Shown: piece by piece, positions 50,593 to 59,960 of the stretch
How the letters are laid out: the number at the start of each line of letters is the position of its first letter
Position numbering within the stretch: the stretch's first letter is position 1
DNA from: Tepidisphaera sp.
Lineage (GTDB): Bacteria; Planctomycetota; Phycisphaerae; Phycisphaerales; UBA1924
DNA length: 64,000 bases
Assembly (NCBI GenBank): GCA_016124375.1
Contig: WGNV01000004.1
Coordinates: 1-64,000, forward strand
Direction: 5' to 3'
Translations under genes and position numbers: made by a program
Notes under the pieces: generated by a model
Told to the model about the DNA's origin: nothing
The model's database searches: none
The model's input: the letters and a program-made list of their open reading frames with translations, nothing else

Positions 50593-51248
50593 GCTCCGCT
50601 CCCTTGCAGACCCAACTTGTTTCTCACCGGCGATCCGCACTCGGTGCACACGGATGAAGCCCCAACCGGGTAGCAGCACACCGGGCACAGCCCGCGGCGG
50701 CGTCGCCATGCGCGAACCAGCTTCCGCAGCAGGAGCGGCGTGAGAAACACCAACCCGATCGGAGCCGCAAATGTGAGGGTATCGACGAAAAGCCCGATCC
50801 ATCGCACGTTGAGGGGGGTGCGGCTCGGCGGCGAGGTGTGCCGCTCCGGGTCGCCGTCCGGCCCCCAGCGATCGACCTCGATGAGGCACCCCATGGGCCA
50901 GCCGTACAGGTTTACACGAGCGGAATGGGTGATCGGCCTTCCCGGCGGAGCGAACGCGACCTCGTACTCGCGACGACCCAGTAAATAGAGCTCGAGGTAC
51001 TCACGCGCAGGGGGCCAACCGACAGTATCGATGGGCAAAGGCTTGGCGGCCGCGGTCGCGTCATGAATGTTGGCAACCGTGAAAGGAGACCAGGGTTGGC
51101 CGGGGCGGGGAATCACCGAGACCGCGAAGATCAGGCTCACGCACATCGCGAACAGCAGAATGAGGGCGGCTACCACCGGCGGCGAATCGGTGACGGCCCG
51201 CCGATTGACCACTTCTTGCGACGCAATGTGGACAGGCTGAGTGTTCAT
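50589..51248 (-). CDS. Membrane protein with C-terminal double zinc ribbon, paralogue 2
   Basis: 219 residues. N-terminal TM at about 24-46 (PPVVAALILLFAMCVSLIFAVSV), NLYGWPMGCLIEVDRWGP in the middle, a second TM (FVDTLTFAAPIGLVFLTPLLL) and a C-terminal ribbon CPVCCYPVGASSVCTECGSPV. The ribbon's first pair reads CPVCC. Tandem arrangement with paralogue 1 and the ATGA overlap indicate co-translation. Divergent from dnaB. Confidence 0.75.
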   Translation of the reverse strand: MNTQPVHIASQEVVNRRAVTDSPPVVAALILLFAMCVSLIFAVSVIPRPGQPWSPFTVANIHDATAAAKPLPIDTVGWPPAREYLELYLLGRREYEVAFAPPGRPITHSARVNLYGWPMGCLIEVDRWGPDGDPERHTSPPSRTPLNVRWIGLFVDTLTFAAPIGLVFLTPLLLRKLVRAWRRRRGLCPVCCYPVGASSVCTECGSPVRNKLGLQGSGA

Positions 51249-51494
51249 AAGCGTGCGAAGTGCTGAAGTGTGACCGAGGCTACCCCACGAACTGCAATTC
51301 GTTCGGTATCTGCGTGGGTATATACGGGGATGCGGGTGCGAGGTTGCAGCTGGGCGGCGGCAGGGCGTGCCGCACGGTTCAACGGAGTTTGGCGGGAGTT
51401 ATCCCCAACTGCCAGGAAGCGAGCTTGGGCAACCTGTCGGGAATGCGAGCCGCCTTCCGCCGAGCGTGCCCCGGCGCGCCGACACTTGCCCGGC

Positions 51495-53204
51495 ATGACC
51501 GACGCCCCCACCCCACGCAGCCGCTTCCGCCAGCCGACTGTCACCATGCAGTCGCTCTTTGACAAGCAGCCTCCCGCCAGCCCCGAGGCGGAGATGAGCC
51601 TGCTGGGCTCGCTGATTCTCGATCCCGGCGTCATCCCCGACGTGCTGGGCATCGTGAAGGGCCCGGCCGACTTTTCCAGCGAGCGCCATAACCACATCTA
51701 CAGCGCGGTCATCGACATCTACGACAAGCACCACAGCGGCGACCTGGTGCAGATCACCGACCTCTTGCGAGACCGGGGCGTGCTGGATCTTGTGGGCGGG
51801 GCGGATTACCTCGTCGAGCTCGCCAGCGCCGTGCCCGCTGCGGTCAACGCGCCGCACTTTGCTCGAATCGTGGCGGAAAAGGCCAAACTCAGGCGACTGA
51901 TCGAAGCCGCGGGGCAGATCCTCTACGACGCGTATCACGCGGGAGATCTGGGCCCGGAGGGCGCTCGCGAGGTATTGGACAGCGCGGAGATGCGCGTGTT
52001 CGAGATCGCGCAGGAGCAGGCCGCGAGCGACCCGCAGAGTTTGACGGAACTGCTGGACCTGGAGCTGGCTCGGCTGGAAGCCGCGGATTTCGAAGGCGGC
52101 GGGCTCTCGGGTGTGCCCACGGGCTATCACGAACTGGACGAACTGCTGCGGGGCATGCAGCCGGGCGAAATGATCGTGCTGGCGGCTCGCCCCTCGATGG
52201 GCAAGACGGCACTCGCGCTCAACCTTGCCGAGCAGATGGCGATCGGGGGACTCCCGGTCGCGGGGGCGCCAGCGGGGAAGAAGAACCCAGTCGGTCTTTT
52301 CAGCCTGGAAATGAGCAAGAACGCGATCGTGCAGCGCTTGCTGTCGGCCCGCTCGGGGGTCAGCAGCCAGGCCCTGCGAGGCGGGCACAAGATCCCCGAC
52401 GCGGACTTTCGCTCGCTGATGATGGCCGCGGAGGACTTGAAGGTTGCGCCTGTTTTCGTGGACGACACGCCCAACCTGACCGTGCTGAACCTGCGAGCCC
52501 GGGCCCGGCGCATGGTCGCCCAGCACGGGGTGAAGGTGATCATGATCGACTACCTGCAGTTGATGAGCGCTCCCGGCGCGGCTCGCGAAAGCCGCCAGGT
52601 GGAAGTGAGCGCGATCTCGCGCGGCATCAAGGCGCTGGCCCGCGAACTCAACGTGCCGGTGTTGTGCCTGAGCCAGTTGAACCGTGCGAGCGAAAGCCGC
52701 GAGGGGAACCGGCCCCGCATGAGCGACCTGCGCGAATCGGGCTCGATCGAGCAGGACGCGGACGTGATCATGCTGCTGCACCGCGAGGAGTATTACCACG
52801 TCCAAGACGAGGACTGGAAGATCGACAACCCGGACAAGATCGGAATCGCGGAAATCATCATCGCCAAGCAGCGAAACGGGCCGACGGGCGTCGTGAAGCT
52901 GAGCTGGGACAGCAAGACCACGCGCTTCAAGAGCTTCGACCCGCACGCACGGGCCCCGGGGGACATCGAGCGCGAGTTCGGCATGAGCACGCCCAGCCGC
53001 AGTTCCGGCGGCTCCATGGGCACTGGCGGCCCCGGCGGCGCCAAGCCCTGGACGCACCAGGCCGAGCCCAAACCCGGGGGCGAAGAGGCGCCCTTTTCGC
53101 CCGGCTATGGCGGGTTCGCGCCGGGCAAGAAGACGGGCCCGATCGAGAACCACCGCGACGGGGGCGGGCCGGAGATCGACGAAGAAACGGATCTGCCGGG
53201 GTGA
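51495..53204 (+). CDS. dnaB: Replicative DNA helicase DnaB
   Basis: 569 residues from ATG 51495 (MTDAPTPRSRFRQPTVTMQSLFDKQPPASPEAEMSLLG). Hexameric fork helicase. N-terminal collar domain (AEMSLLGSLILDPGVIPDVLGIVKGPADF) and RecA-like C-terminal domain: VLAARPSMGKTALALNLA (Walker A), GLFSLEMSKNAIVQRLLS, VIMIDYLQLMSAPG (Walker B), LSQLNRASESREGNRPRMSDLRESGSIEQDADVIMLLHR. An extra insertion VAGAPAGKKNPV follows Walker A. The last 95 residues are Gly/Pro-rich and not conserved. No intein. TTATCCCCA, a near-consensus DnaA box, lies 90 bases upstream. Confidence 0.94.
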   Translation: MTDAPTPRSRFRQPTVTMQSLFDKQPPASPEAEMSLLGSLILDPGVIPDVLGIVKGPADFSSERHNHIYSAVIDIYDKHHSGDLVQITDLLRDRGVLDLVGGADYLVELASAVPAAVNAPHFARIVAEKAKLRRLIEAAGQILYDAYHAGDLGPEGAREVLDSAEMRVFEIAQEQAASDPQSLTELLDLELARLEAADFEGGGLSGVPTGYHELDELLRGMQPGEMIVLAARPSMGKTALALNLAEQMAIGGLPVAGAPAGKKNPVGLFSLEMSKNAIVQRLLSARSGVSSQALRGGHKIPDADFRSLMMAAEDLKVAPVFVDDTPNLTVLNLRARARRMVAQHGVKVIMIDYLQLMSAPGAARESRQVEVSAISRGIKALARELNVPVLCLSQLNRASESREGNRPRMSDLRESGSIEQDADVIMLLHREEYYHVQDEDWKIDNPDKIGIAEIIIAKQRNGPTGVVKLSWDSKTTRFKSFDPHARAPGDIEREFGMSTPSRSSGGSMGTGGPGGAKPWTHQAEPKPGGEEAPFSPGYGGFAPGKKTGPIENHRDGGGPEIDEETDLPG

Positions 53205-53217
53205 GCGGGCTCAATGT

Positions 53218-53338
53218 GACGCCGGAGGTGAGTCTTCGAACCTCCGGGTCGATTCGGACCGCATCTCTCGCGTGCGACACTCAAGACATTCGCGAACTCG
53301 CTCGCTCGACCCGGATCTTCGCCAAGCCTCAGATCCGG
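53218..53338. repeat. Family B repeats, two inverted copies
   Basis: Copy 1 (53218-53250) has stem CCGGAGGT/ACCTCCGG with loop GAGTCTTCGA, differing from the 28.9 and 39.9 kb copies by CC-to-GG and GG-to-CC changes on the two sides, so pairing is kept. Copy 2 (53309-53338) has stem CCGGATCT/AGATCCGG and a 12-base loop. The two face opposite ways between the convergent dnaB and lysR genes. Confidence 0.88.
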
Positions 53339-53352
53339 CTTCTCCCGAGCGC

Positions 53353-54261
53353 TCACTTCGCAATCGTGCGCACCGACGCCAGCAGTTGCTTTTCGAAGGC
53401 CGCCGACGCGGCACTGGGCTCGCGATCGCGCCGCCTGATGATCGCCAGCTGGCGCGTGAGCCTCGCATCGCGGCACGTCAGCCCCTCGCCCGGGGGCAAC
53501 GCAAACCGGCTCACCAGCGCCAGGCCGATGCCCGCCGCGACCATGCTCTTGATGGGCTCGATCGACCTGAGTTCCATCACGACATCGAGCGTGACGCCCG
53601 CGTTCCGCGACGCGGCATCCACCACCGCCCGCACCGCCGTCCCCGCCTCGAAGGCCACGAAGGGCTCGCGTTCGACGTCCTTCCACCGAAAGCCGCCGGT
53701 CTTTTTCTTGTCGGCGTCGATGTCGCGCAGCGGGTGGGCCGGAGGGGTGATCAACCTGAGTTCATCCTGCACCAGCGGGATACGAAGCAGCACATCCGAG
53801 TCGGGCACATCGACGGGCAGCGTGACGATGCCGAGGTCGAGCTCGCCCCGGATCACCGCCTCGGCGACCTGCGCCGAGCCGACCTCTCGCACGAAGAACC
53901 GCAGCCCGGGGTGCGCCCGCCGCAGAGCTCGCACCACGCCCGGGAGCAGGTAGGCCGTCGCCGTCGCGCCGCCCCCGACGCGAATCGACCCTTGCTCAAG
54001 ACCTTGCAGGCGCCGCACCGCGGCCAGCCCCGCGTCAGCCGCGGCCAGCGCGTCCTTGGCATGCCGCAGAAACACCCGCCCCGCTTCGGTCAGTTCCACG
54101 CCCTTGCCGGTGCGATGCAACAGCGTCGCGCCTAGGTCGCGTTCAAGCTTCTTGACCACCGCCGACAGCGCCGGCTGCGTCACGCCCAGCGACCGAGCCG
54201 CTCGCGTCAGGTGCTGCTGCTCGCCGATCTCGCGGAAGTAGCGAAGGGGCGTGAGTTCCAT
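53353..54261 (-). CDS. LysR-family transcriptional regulator
   Basis: 302 residues from ATG 54261 (MELTPLRYFREIGEQQHLTRAARSLGVTQPALSAVVKKLERDLGATLLHRTGKGVELTEAGRVFLRHA). The N-terminal winged HTH is typical, followed by a periplasmic-binding-like effector domain (LVQDELRLITPPAHPL). Effector unknown. Downstream of the FabF-like gene on the same strand across a family C element; no divergent target gene in the usual LysR arrangement. The upstream 64 codons in the track are repeat DNA. Confidence 0.9.
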   Translation of the reverse strand: MELTPLRYFREIGEQQHLTRAARSLGVTQPALSAVVKKLERDLGATLLHRTGKGVELTEAGRVFLRHAKDALAAADAGLAAVRRLQGLEQGSIRVGGGATATAYLLPGVVRALRRAHPGLRFFVREVGSAQVAEAVIRGELDLGIVTLPVDVPDSDVLLRIPLVQDELRLITPPAHPLRDIDADKKKTGGFRWKDVEREPFVAFEAGTAVRAVVDAASRNAGVTLDVVMELRSIEPIKSMVAAGIGLALVSRFALPPGEGLTCRDARLTRQLAIIRRRDREPSAASAAFEKQLLASVRTIAK

Positions 54262-54321
54262 GGGGTGAAGGGTAACGCGCGTGATCGCGACAACGGGTGG
54301 GTCGGGCTTGCCGGGCAATTG

Positions 54322-54463
54322 GCTTTCGGCATTCGGCATTCGTGATTCGGCATTCGTTGGAAGACAAGGCGCTCGCGGCCGCGCGTCTGCCGCCCGATCT
54401 CGCATCACGAATGCCGAATGCCTAATGCCGAATGCCGTCCCACTCATGCCCAATGCCGAATGC
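54322..54463. repeat. Family C dyad of 7-base units (GCATTCG), gene-less
   Basis: Left arm 54322-54356: GCTTTCG, GCATTCG, GCATTCG, TGATTCG, GCATTCG. Right arm 54401-54463: nine units of 7 in perfect register, mostly CGAATGC with variants CGCATCA, CTAATGC, CGTCCCA, CTCATGC, CCAATGC. A 44-base spacer. The four units at 54329-54356 are identical to the reverse complement of 8159-8186, and the next 13 bases match at 11. Confidence 0.93.
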
Positions 54464-55736
54464 CGGCCTCGGCCGCCCCCACCACCAGCGCCGAGTTCTT
54501 CGCCCCGAACGCCAGGCAGTTGATCAGCGCCACCCTCGCCCGCGTGGGGCGGCTCTCCAGCGGCGTGTAATCCAAGTCACACGCCTCATCGCGCTCGCGC
54601 AGGTTGATCGTCGGCGGGGCAAACGGCTCGCCCCCGTCCGCGCCCGTCAGCGCCCCGAGCGTGCACACCAGGGCCGCGAGCCCGCACGCGCCCTGCGGGT
54701 GGCCGATGGCGCCCTTGACGCTGTGCCCGATGAGCCGCCGCGCATGCTCGCCAAACGCGAGCTTCACCGCCAGCGTCTCCAGTTCGTCGTTCATCTTGGT
54801 GGCGGTGCCGTGGTAGTGCACCATCTCGATCGCATCGGGCTCAAGCCCTGCGTCGGCGATGGCCAGGCGAATCGCGCGTGCCGACTCGGCCATGTCCGGC
54901 GCGGGCCTCACCCGGTGGAACGCGTCGCACGTCGCGCCGTAGCCAAGCATGCGGCCCACGGGCTTTGCCCCGCGCGCGGCCGCGTGGTCTTCACGCTCCA
55001 GCATCACAGCCCACGCCCCCTCGCCCAGCACAAAGCCGTCGCGCGTGGCGTCGAACGGGCGGGCCGCAGTCGGGGCCGCCTCCGGGTTCTCCGAAAAATC
55101 CCGCGTCGAGATCACCCGCAACAGCTCCATCCCCAGCAGCGTCTCCCAACGTACGTGCGCGTCGGCCCCCACCACCACCATCGCGCTGGGGGCGCCGGGC
55201 CGCGGGCTCCTCAGCAGTTCCATCGCCAGGCCCACGGCATCCGATGCGCTGGCGCATCCGTCCGACACGCACATGCTCGGGCCGTGCAGGCCAAGGCCAA
55301 TCGACAGTTCGCCCGCCAGGTTGCCGTGCGTGGCGTTGGTGATGGTCCACAGGCTGGGGCGTCGCCCGGCGTGCCCGGCGTCGGATTGATCGAGCGTGAA
55401 GTCGATCCCCCCGGCACCGGTGCCCAGGAACAACCCAGTGTCCGAGGTATCGGTCTTGGACGCGTCCAGGCCCGCCCGCGCCATCGCCTCCCGGCACGCC
55501 GCCAGCGCCATCGGAATAAGCCGCGGCACCCGGGCCTGCTCCGCTGGAGGCATCACGCTGCCGGGATCAAATTCCGGGCAGGTCGCGGCGACCGTGCTGC
55601 GGATGCGATGGTCGGAAAATGTGAGCCGCCGCACGCCCGAGCGCCCAATCCGGCAGCCTCGCACGTACGCCTCAACGCCCACGCCAAGGGGCGAAACGGC
55701 GCCCATGCCAGTGATCACCACGCCGGGTCGAAGCAA
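54444..55736 (-). CDS. Beta-ketoacyl-ACP synthase (FabF-like)
   Basis: 430 residues from TTG 55736 (reads LRPGVVITGMGAVSPLG), chosen because GGAGG sits six bases upstream; ATG 55814 would add 26 unconserved residues. Thiolase fold with the catalytic Cys in CVSDGCASASDAVG, His in HYHGTATKMNDELET and His in HSVKGAIGHPQGACG. Condenses acyl groups with malonyl-ACP. SDGCASA differs from the usual DTACSSS. The last residues (AGIRHWA) and the stop are encoded by a family C arm. No ACP or other fab genes are adjacent. Confidence 0.88.
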   Translation of the reverse strand: MLRPGVVITGMGAVSPLGVGVEAYVRGCRIGRSGVRRLTFSDHRIRSTVAATCPEFDPGSVMPPAEQARVPRLIPMALAACREAMARAGLDASKTDTSDTGLFLGTGAGGIDFTLDQSDAGHAGRRPSLWTITNATHGNLAGELSIGLGLHGPSMCVSDGCASASDAVGLAMELLRSPRPGAPSAMVVVGADAHVRWETLLGMELLRVISTRDFSENPEAAPTAARPFDATRDGFVLGEGAWAVMLEREDHAAARGAKPVGRMLGYGATCDAFHRVRPAPDMAESARAIRLAIADAGLEPDAIEMVHYHGTATKMNDELETLAVKLAFGEHARRLIGHSVKGAIGHPQGACGLAALVCTLGALTGADGGEPFAPPTINLRERDEACDLDYTPLESRPTRARVALINCLAFGAKNSALVVGAAEAGIRHWA

Positions 55737-55921
55737 GATGGGCCTCCATGCGGGTGTCGCCCAAGTCGGACCGGCATCTGCCGGAGGTGCCACCCCCGAC
55801 GACCTCTGCCGCACCCCCCCGCGACCACCATGGCGAATCGCAGCGTGCCCCGGATTGGATGCGGACGCCTCTCAAGACGTGCCGCTCCCGGGCGTCCGAA
55901 CTCAAGGTATGCTTGTCGCTC

Positions 55922-56992
55922 ATGACCCGATGGCTTCTCGTATTCGGCATCGCAATGGCGGCTATCCCCGCCCGCGCCCAAACCTCGCTCACGCTGGACC
56001 CCGACGGACAGTGGCGGCCAGTGCAGCGGGCGGGCCAAGACGACCCCGACGCCAAGGTCATGGACCAGGCCCGACGCCTGTTGGCCGAGCGCAAGCCCGA
56101 AGAAGCGTTCGATCTGCTCGACGGGTGGATGAAGGCGGAAGACCGCAGAAAGAACCCCTACACGCCCGAGGCCCTGCTGCTCAAGGGCCAGGCCAAGCTC
56201 GACGACGACGAAGAGACCAACGCCCTGCGCGAGTGGGAGGAGATCGTCAAGAACTATCCGGAGTCGGAGCAGTTCGTCCCCGCGCTGGAGAATGAGTTCG
56301 AAGTCGCCAAGCTCTACATCAACGGGCTCAGCCCGCGCGTGCTCGGTCTGCGCATCGACGACGGCAAGCCCGTCGCCGAGGAGATCATTCTTCGGATCAA
56401 CGAGCGGCTGCCCGGCAGCAAGCTGGCCGAAAAGGCACTGATCACGCTCGCCGACATGTATTACCGCATCCGCGACCTGCCGATCGCCGTGGAAACCTAC
56501 GACGTGTTCCTGAGGCTCTACCCGCGCAGCGCCTATCGCTCGCGGGCGCTGCAGCGCCGGGCATTCGCCACGATCGCGCAGTTCCGCGGGCCCGGGCACG
56601 ACCCCTCCGGGCTGCTGGAAGCCCGGTACCAGATCGAGGATTTCCAGAGGGAGTTTCCCTCCGAGGCAGATCGGCTGGGAATGAGCGACGCGCTGGTGGC
56701 AAGGCTCGATGACTCGGCCGCGGCCCACCTGCTGGAGGTCGCGCAGTGGTACGCGGACCGGGGTGACGTCACCTCCCAGAAATACATCCTGGGAAGGCTG
56801 ATCACCAAACACCCCGGCAGCGGGGCGGCGGTCGAGGCGCTGGCGACCTTTGACAAGAACCACTGGCCGCTGCCCGGAGCGAAAAAAGGCCCAGACGCGG
56901 GCAACGCCGCCGCGCCTGCAGCCCCGGACCAGCCCGCCAAAGGTCAAGCAGGGCAGCCCGAGCAGGCCAATCCCAAGGAGCCCACGCCTTGA
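55922..56992 (+). CDS. BamD-like TPR periplasmic protein
   Basis: 356 residues from ATG 55922, signal peptide MTRWLLVFGIAMAAIPARAQ. No lipobox Cys. TPR-like helix pairs: DQARRLLAERKPEEAFDLLDGW, PEALLLKGQAKLDDDEETNALREWEEIVKNYPESE, EKALITLADMYYRIRDLPIAVETYDVFLRLYPRS (the YPxS signature of BamD-type repeats) and QYILGRLITKHPGSGAAVEALATF. The last 50 residues are Pro/Ala/Gln-rich. Followed by an LptE-like gene with a TTGA overlap, an outer-membrane biogenesis pairing. Not a lipoprotein, so only BamD-like. Confidence 0.72.
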   Translation: MTRWLLVFGIAMAAIPARAQTSLTLDPDGQWRPVQRAGQDDPDAKVMDQARRLLAERKPEEAFDLLDGWMKAEDRRKNPYTPEALLLKGQAKLDDDEETNALREWEEIVKNYPESEQFVPALENEFEVAKLYINGLSPRVLGLRIDDGKPVAEEIILRINERLPGSKLAEKALITLADMYYRIRDLPIAVETYDVFLRLYPRSAYRSRALQRRAFATIAQFRGPGHDPSGLLEARYQIEDFQREFPSEADRLGMSDALVARLDDSAAAHLLEVAQWYADRGDVTSQKYILGRLITKHPGSGAAVEALATFDKNHWPLPGAKKGPDAGNAAAPAAPDQPAKGQAGQPEQANPKEPTP

Positions 56993-57531
56993 GCCCCAGA
57001 TGGCGATCCCTCTTCATGGCCGGCGGCTCGCTCGTGCTGGGCTTTGCCTGCTGCCTGTCGCCCGGCTGCGCGTCCGAGCCCTCCGAGGGCTACTCCTTTC
57101 AGAGCACCTACCCCGCGGGCGTGCGGACCGTCAGCGTGCCGATCTTCGATAACTACTCGTTCGACACCGGGGTTGAAGTCGAGCTCACCGACGCCATCAT
57201 CAAGGAGATTCAGCGCTCGACCGATCTCAAGGTCGTTCAGGGAGGCAGCGCCGAATCTCAGCTCAAGGGCGTCGTCACCAAGTCGCAGTTGCGACGCCTC
57301 TCCATCCAGCGCGGCAGCGGCTACGTGCAAGAGGTCGCCGTCACGCTCACCGTCGACTTTGACTGGAAGGACACCCGCACCGGCAAGCTGCTCACCAGCC
57401 GGCGCCAGTTCGCCGCCAGCGATTCATTTGTGCCCGTGCCAGGTTCCGGAGAGCGCATCGAGACGGGGCGGCATGGGGCGGTGCAGCGCCTGGCCCACGA
57501 CATCGTCGCGGAACTTCGGGAAGGCTGGTAG
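56989..57531 (+). CDS. LptE-like LPS-assembly lipoprotein
   Basis: 180 residues. TTG 56989 overlaps the previous stop as TTGA. Signal MSPRWRSLFMAGGSLVLGFACCLSPGCASEP with lipobox SPGC. Core YSFQSTYPAGVRTVSVPIFDNYSFDTGVEVELTDAIIKEIQRSTDLKVV, VTLTVDFDWKDTRTGKLLTSR matches the LptE/RlpB family (PF04390), which plugs LptD in the outer membrane. The final segment RHGAVQRLAHDIVAELREGW resembles the family end. Supports a diderm envelope with LPS-like machinery. Followed by a hairpin at 57550-57583. Confidence 0.82.
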   Translation: MSPRWRSLFMAGGSLVLGFACCLSPGCASEPSEGYSFQSTYPAGVRTVSVPIFDNYSFDTGVEVELTDAIIKEIQRSTDLKVVQGGSAESQLKGVVTKSQLRRLSIQRGSGYVQEVAVTLTVDFDWKDTRTGKLLTSRRQFAASDSFVPVPGSGERIETGRHGAVQRLAHDIVAELREGW

Positions 57532-57918
57532 CCCTCGGAGGCACTCCCCGCCGCCCGGCACCTCTCAGCAAGTTCCGGGCGGCGCGATCCATCACCCCAC
57601 GAGTGACGTACAGATATAGACCATCGGTCCGTTCGTCGCCCTGGGGGAAACAGCGCAACCCCGCCGGGCGCCTACCTTTGTCCTACTCGAGCCCGAATGG
57701 CCGGGCCGGGGAGCTGATGGCGGGCTATTCCTGCTCTCGGACCTGACGCCCGCCCGCCCCGGTGCATCCCGGCGACGCGGCCGCCGAAAACATGACGTCC
57801 GGATCACACGTATACCTGTGTGCATCCGATACGGAGATCAAGCGTGCCGAGCATCGAAATCACCGCCTCAGCAATCCCGGAAACGTCACGCTCGCTGAGG
57901 CACTCCCTGGCGACTTTC
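57532..57918 (+). other. 387-base region before ftsH with two hairpins
   Basis: A perfect 9-bp stem GCCGCCCGG/CCGGGCGGC (57550-57583, 16-base loop) directly follows lptE and may end its transcript, though no T-tract follows. A second hairpin (57800-57828) pairs CGGATCACAC with GTGTGCATCCG with one bulge and an 8-base loop, about 90 bases before the ftsH start. No gene recognised. Confidence 0.4.
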
Positions 57919-59943
57919 ATGGCCGGCCCCGACAAAGAAAATCGTCCGCAGCAGCGCCGAACCAAGCAGGGCCCGGAAGGCAAAGGCCAGGGCCCCGGCC
58001 GCCCGCCCTCGCTGGGCATCTTCGGCATGGTCGCGATGGCGGTGCTGGCGCTGTTCGTGGTGATGCTCTTCACCCAGCCCCGGGGCGAGAACATCGACCT
58101 GGCGAAGTTCAAGCAGCTTTGGGATGCGGGCCAGATCGCCAAGGACTCCGTCGTGATCCGTGACGACGCGATTCTCGCCAAGCAGGCCCCGGGCCCGGAC
58201 AGCCAGACCAGCACCAGCGTCCGCATCCAACTCAACAGCGCCACCTCGAAGTCGACCGTCGACGAAGTCAAGGAAATCACCGGAGGGCAGTTCACCTCCC
58301 AGCCCACCTCGGCGCTCATGCAGCTGCTGATCGTCACGGCGCCCATCGTCATCGTGATCGGGTTCATCTACTTCTTGATCTCCCGCAGTCTGCGCGGGGC
58401 GGGAGGCGGCGCGGGCGTCTTGGGCAACTTCGGCAAGAGCCGCCACCGAACCCTCAACAAGGAAATGACCGGCATCACCTTCGCCGACGTCGCGGGCATC
58501 GACGAGGCCAAGGAAGAAGTCACCGAGATCATCGAGTTCCTCAAGAACCCCAAGAAGTTCACCAAGCTGGGCGGGCGCATCCCCCGGGGCGTGCTGCTCG
58601 TCGGCGAGCCGGGCTGCGGCAAAACCCTCCTCGCCAAGGCCATCGCGGGCGAGGCCGACGTGCCCTTCTTCTCGATCTCGGGCTCGGACTTTGTCGAGAT
58701 GTTTGTGGGCGTCGGCGCCAGCCGCGTGCGCGACCTCTTCAAGCAGGCCAAGGACTCCGCCCCCTGCATCATCTTCCTCGACGAAATCGACGCCGTGGGC
58801 CGTCGTCGCGGCTCTGGCTTCAACCAGGGCGGACACGACGAGCGCGAGCAGACGTTGAACGCCATCCTGGTTGAGATGGATGGCTTTACGCCCAGCGACG
58901 GCGTGATCGTCGTCGCCGCGACCAACCGGGCCGACGTGCTGGACCCCGCGCTGGTCCGCCCCGGCCGGTTTGACCGCCAGGTGGTCGTGCCGCTGCCGGA
59001 CCTCAAGGGCCGCCTCGAGATCCTGCGCGTGCACGCCAAGCGCGTGAAGATGGACCCCAGCGTCGACCTCGAAAAGATCGCCCGCGGCACCCCCATGTTC
59101 AGCGGGGCGGACCTCGCGGCCATCATCAACGAAGCCGCCATCTCCGCCACCATGCAGAACAAAGAGGCCGTCGAGCACGATGACCTCGAAGAAGCCCGCG
59201 ACAAGATCAAGTTCGGCCGCTCCAAAAAGTCGCGCGTGCGTGAGAAGGAAGAAAACCGCCTGGTCGCCTACCACGAGGCCGGGCACGCCGTGCTGCAGAT
59301 GCTGCTGAAGGACGCCGATCCGCTGCACAAGGTCACCATCATCCCGCGCGGGAACTACGGCGGCGCCACCTTCAGCCTGCCGCAGAAGGATCGCACGGGG
59401 TACTCGCTCAAGTGGCTCATCGCCTCGATGCGCGTCGTCTGTGGCGGGCGCATCGCCGAGGAACGCATCTCCAGCGACATCACCTCCGGCGCCTCGCAGG
59501 ACATCACCCAGGCCACCACCATGGCCCGCGCGATGATCCTCGAATGGGGCATGAGCCCCAAGCTCGGGTTCGTGCGATACGCCCCGAGCGACACCAAGGA
59601 TGTCTACCTGCGCGAGCGCGACTTCAGCGAAGAGACCGCACGGCTCATCGACGACGAGATCCGCCGCCTGGTCGACGAGGCGTTCATCGACGCCAAGCGC
59701 CTCATCGATGAGAACTGGGACAAGGTCGTCGCCGTGGCCGAGGCGCTCATCCGCTACGAGACGCTGAACGCCGAAGACGTCGAGCGCCTCATGCGGGGTG
59801 AGACCATCACCAAGCCCACGGTGAGCGAGCAGATCCGCGCCGAGGAACGCCGCAAGGCCGCCGCGGCGGTGCTGGAGCAGCTTGAAAAGAACCCCGCCGA
59901 CAAGCCCGACATGCCCCCCGGGGGTCTGCCGACGCCGGCGTGA
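57919..59943 (+). CDS. ftsH: ATP-dependent zinc metalloprotease FtsH
   Basis: 674 residues from ATG 57919. Two N-terminal TM helices (around 34-54 and 135-155) flank a periplasmic domain. AAA ATPase: [51 protein letters not shown] (Walker A, pore loop, second region of homology), [15 protein letters not shown] (Walker B). Protease: [10 protein letters not shown] (HEXXH zinc site, HEAGH) with [15 protein letters not shown] (third ligand Asp). Degrades membrane and short-lived cytoplasmic proteins. Upstream 33 codons in the track have no FtsH homology. Confidence 0.95.
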   Translation: MAGPDKENRPQQRRTKQGPEGKGQGPGRPPSLGIFGMVAMAVLALFVVMLFTQPRGENIDLAKFKQLWDAGQIAKDSVVIRDDAILAKQAPGPDSQTSTSVRIQLNSATSKSTVDEVKEITGGQFTSQPTSALMQLLIVTAPIVIVIGFIYFLISRSLRGAGGGAGVLGNFGKSRHRTLNKEMTGITFADVAGIDEAKEEVTEIIEFLKNPKKFTKLGGRIPRGVLLVGEPGCGKTLLAKAIAGEADVPFFSISGSDFVEMFVGVGASRVRDLFKQAKDSAPCIIFLDEIDAVGRRRGSGFNQGGHDEREQTLNAILVEMDGFTPSDGVIVVAATNRADVLDPALVRPGRFDRQVVVPLPDLKGRLEILRVHAKRVKMDPSVDLEKIARGTPMFSGADLAAIINEAAISATMQNKEAVEHDDLEEARDKIKFGRSKKSRVREKEENRLVAYHEAGHAVLQMLLKDADPLHKVTIIPRGNYGGATFSLPQKDRTGYSLKWLIASMRVVCGGRIAEERISSDITSGASQDITQATTMARAMILEWGMSPKLGFVRYAPSDTKDVYLRERDFSEETARLIDDEIRRLVDEAFIDAKRLIDENWDKVVAVAEALIRYETLNAEDVERLMRGETITKPTVSEQIRAEERRKAAAAVLEQLEKNPADKPDMPPGGLPTPA

Positions 59944-59960
59944 GCAGAACTCTGTCCGCC

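Noticed and set aside
51399-53153. 584-codon minus-strand ORF
   Set aside because: Antisense shadow of dnaB.
54401-54463. CRISPR-like array
   Set aside because: Units are 7 bases with no spacers between them; it is a short tandem repeat, and no cas genes are present.
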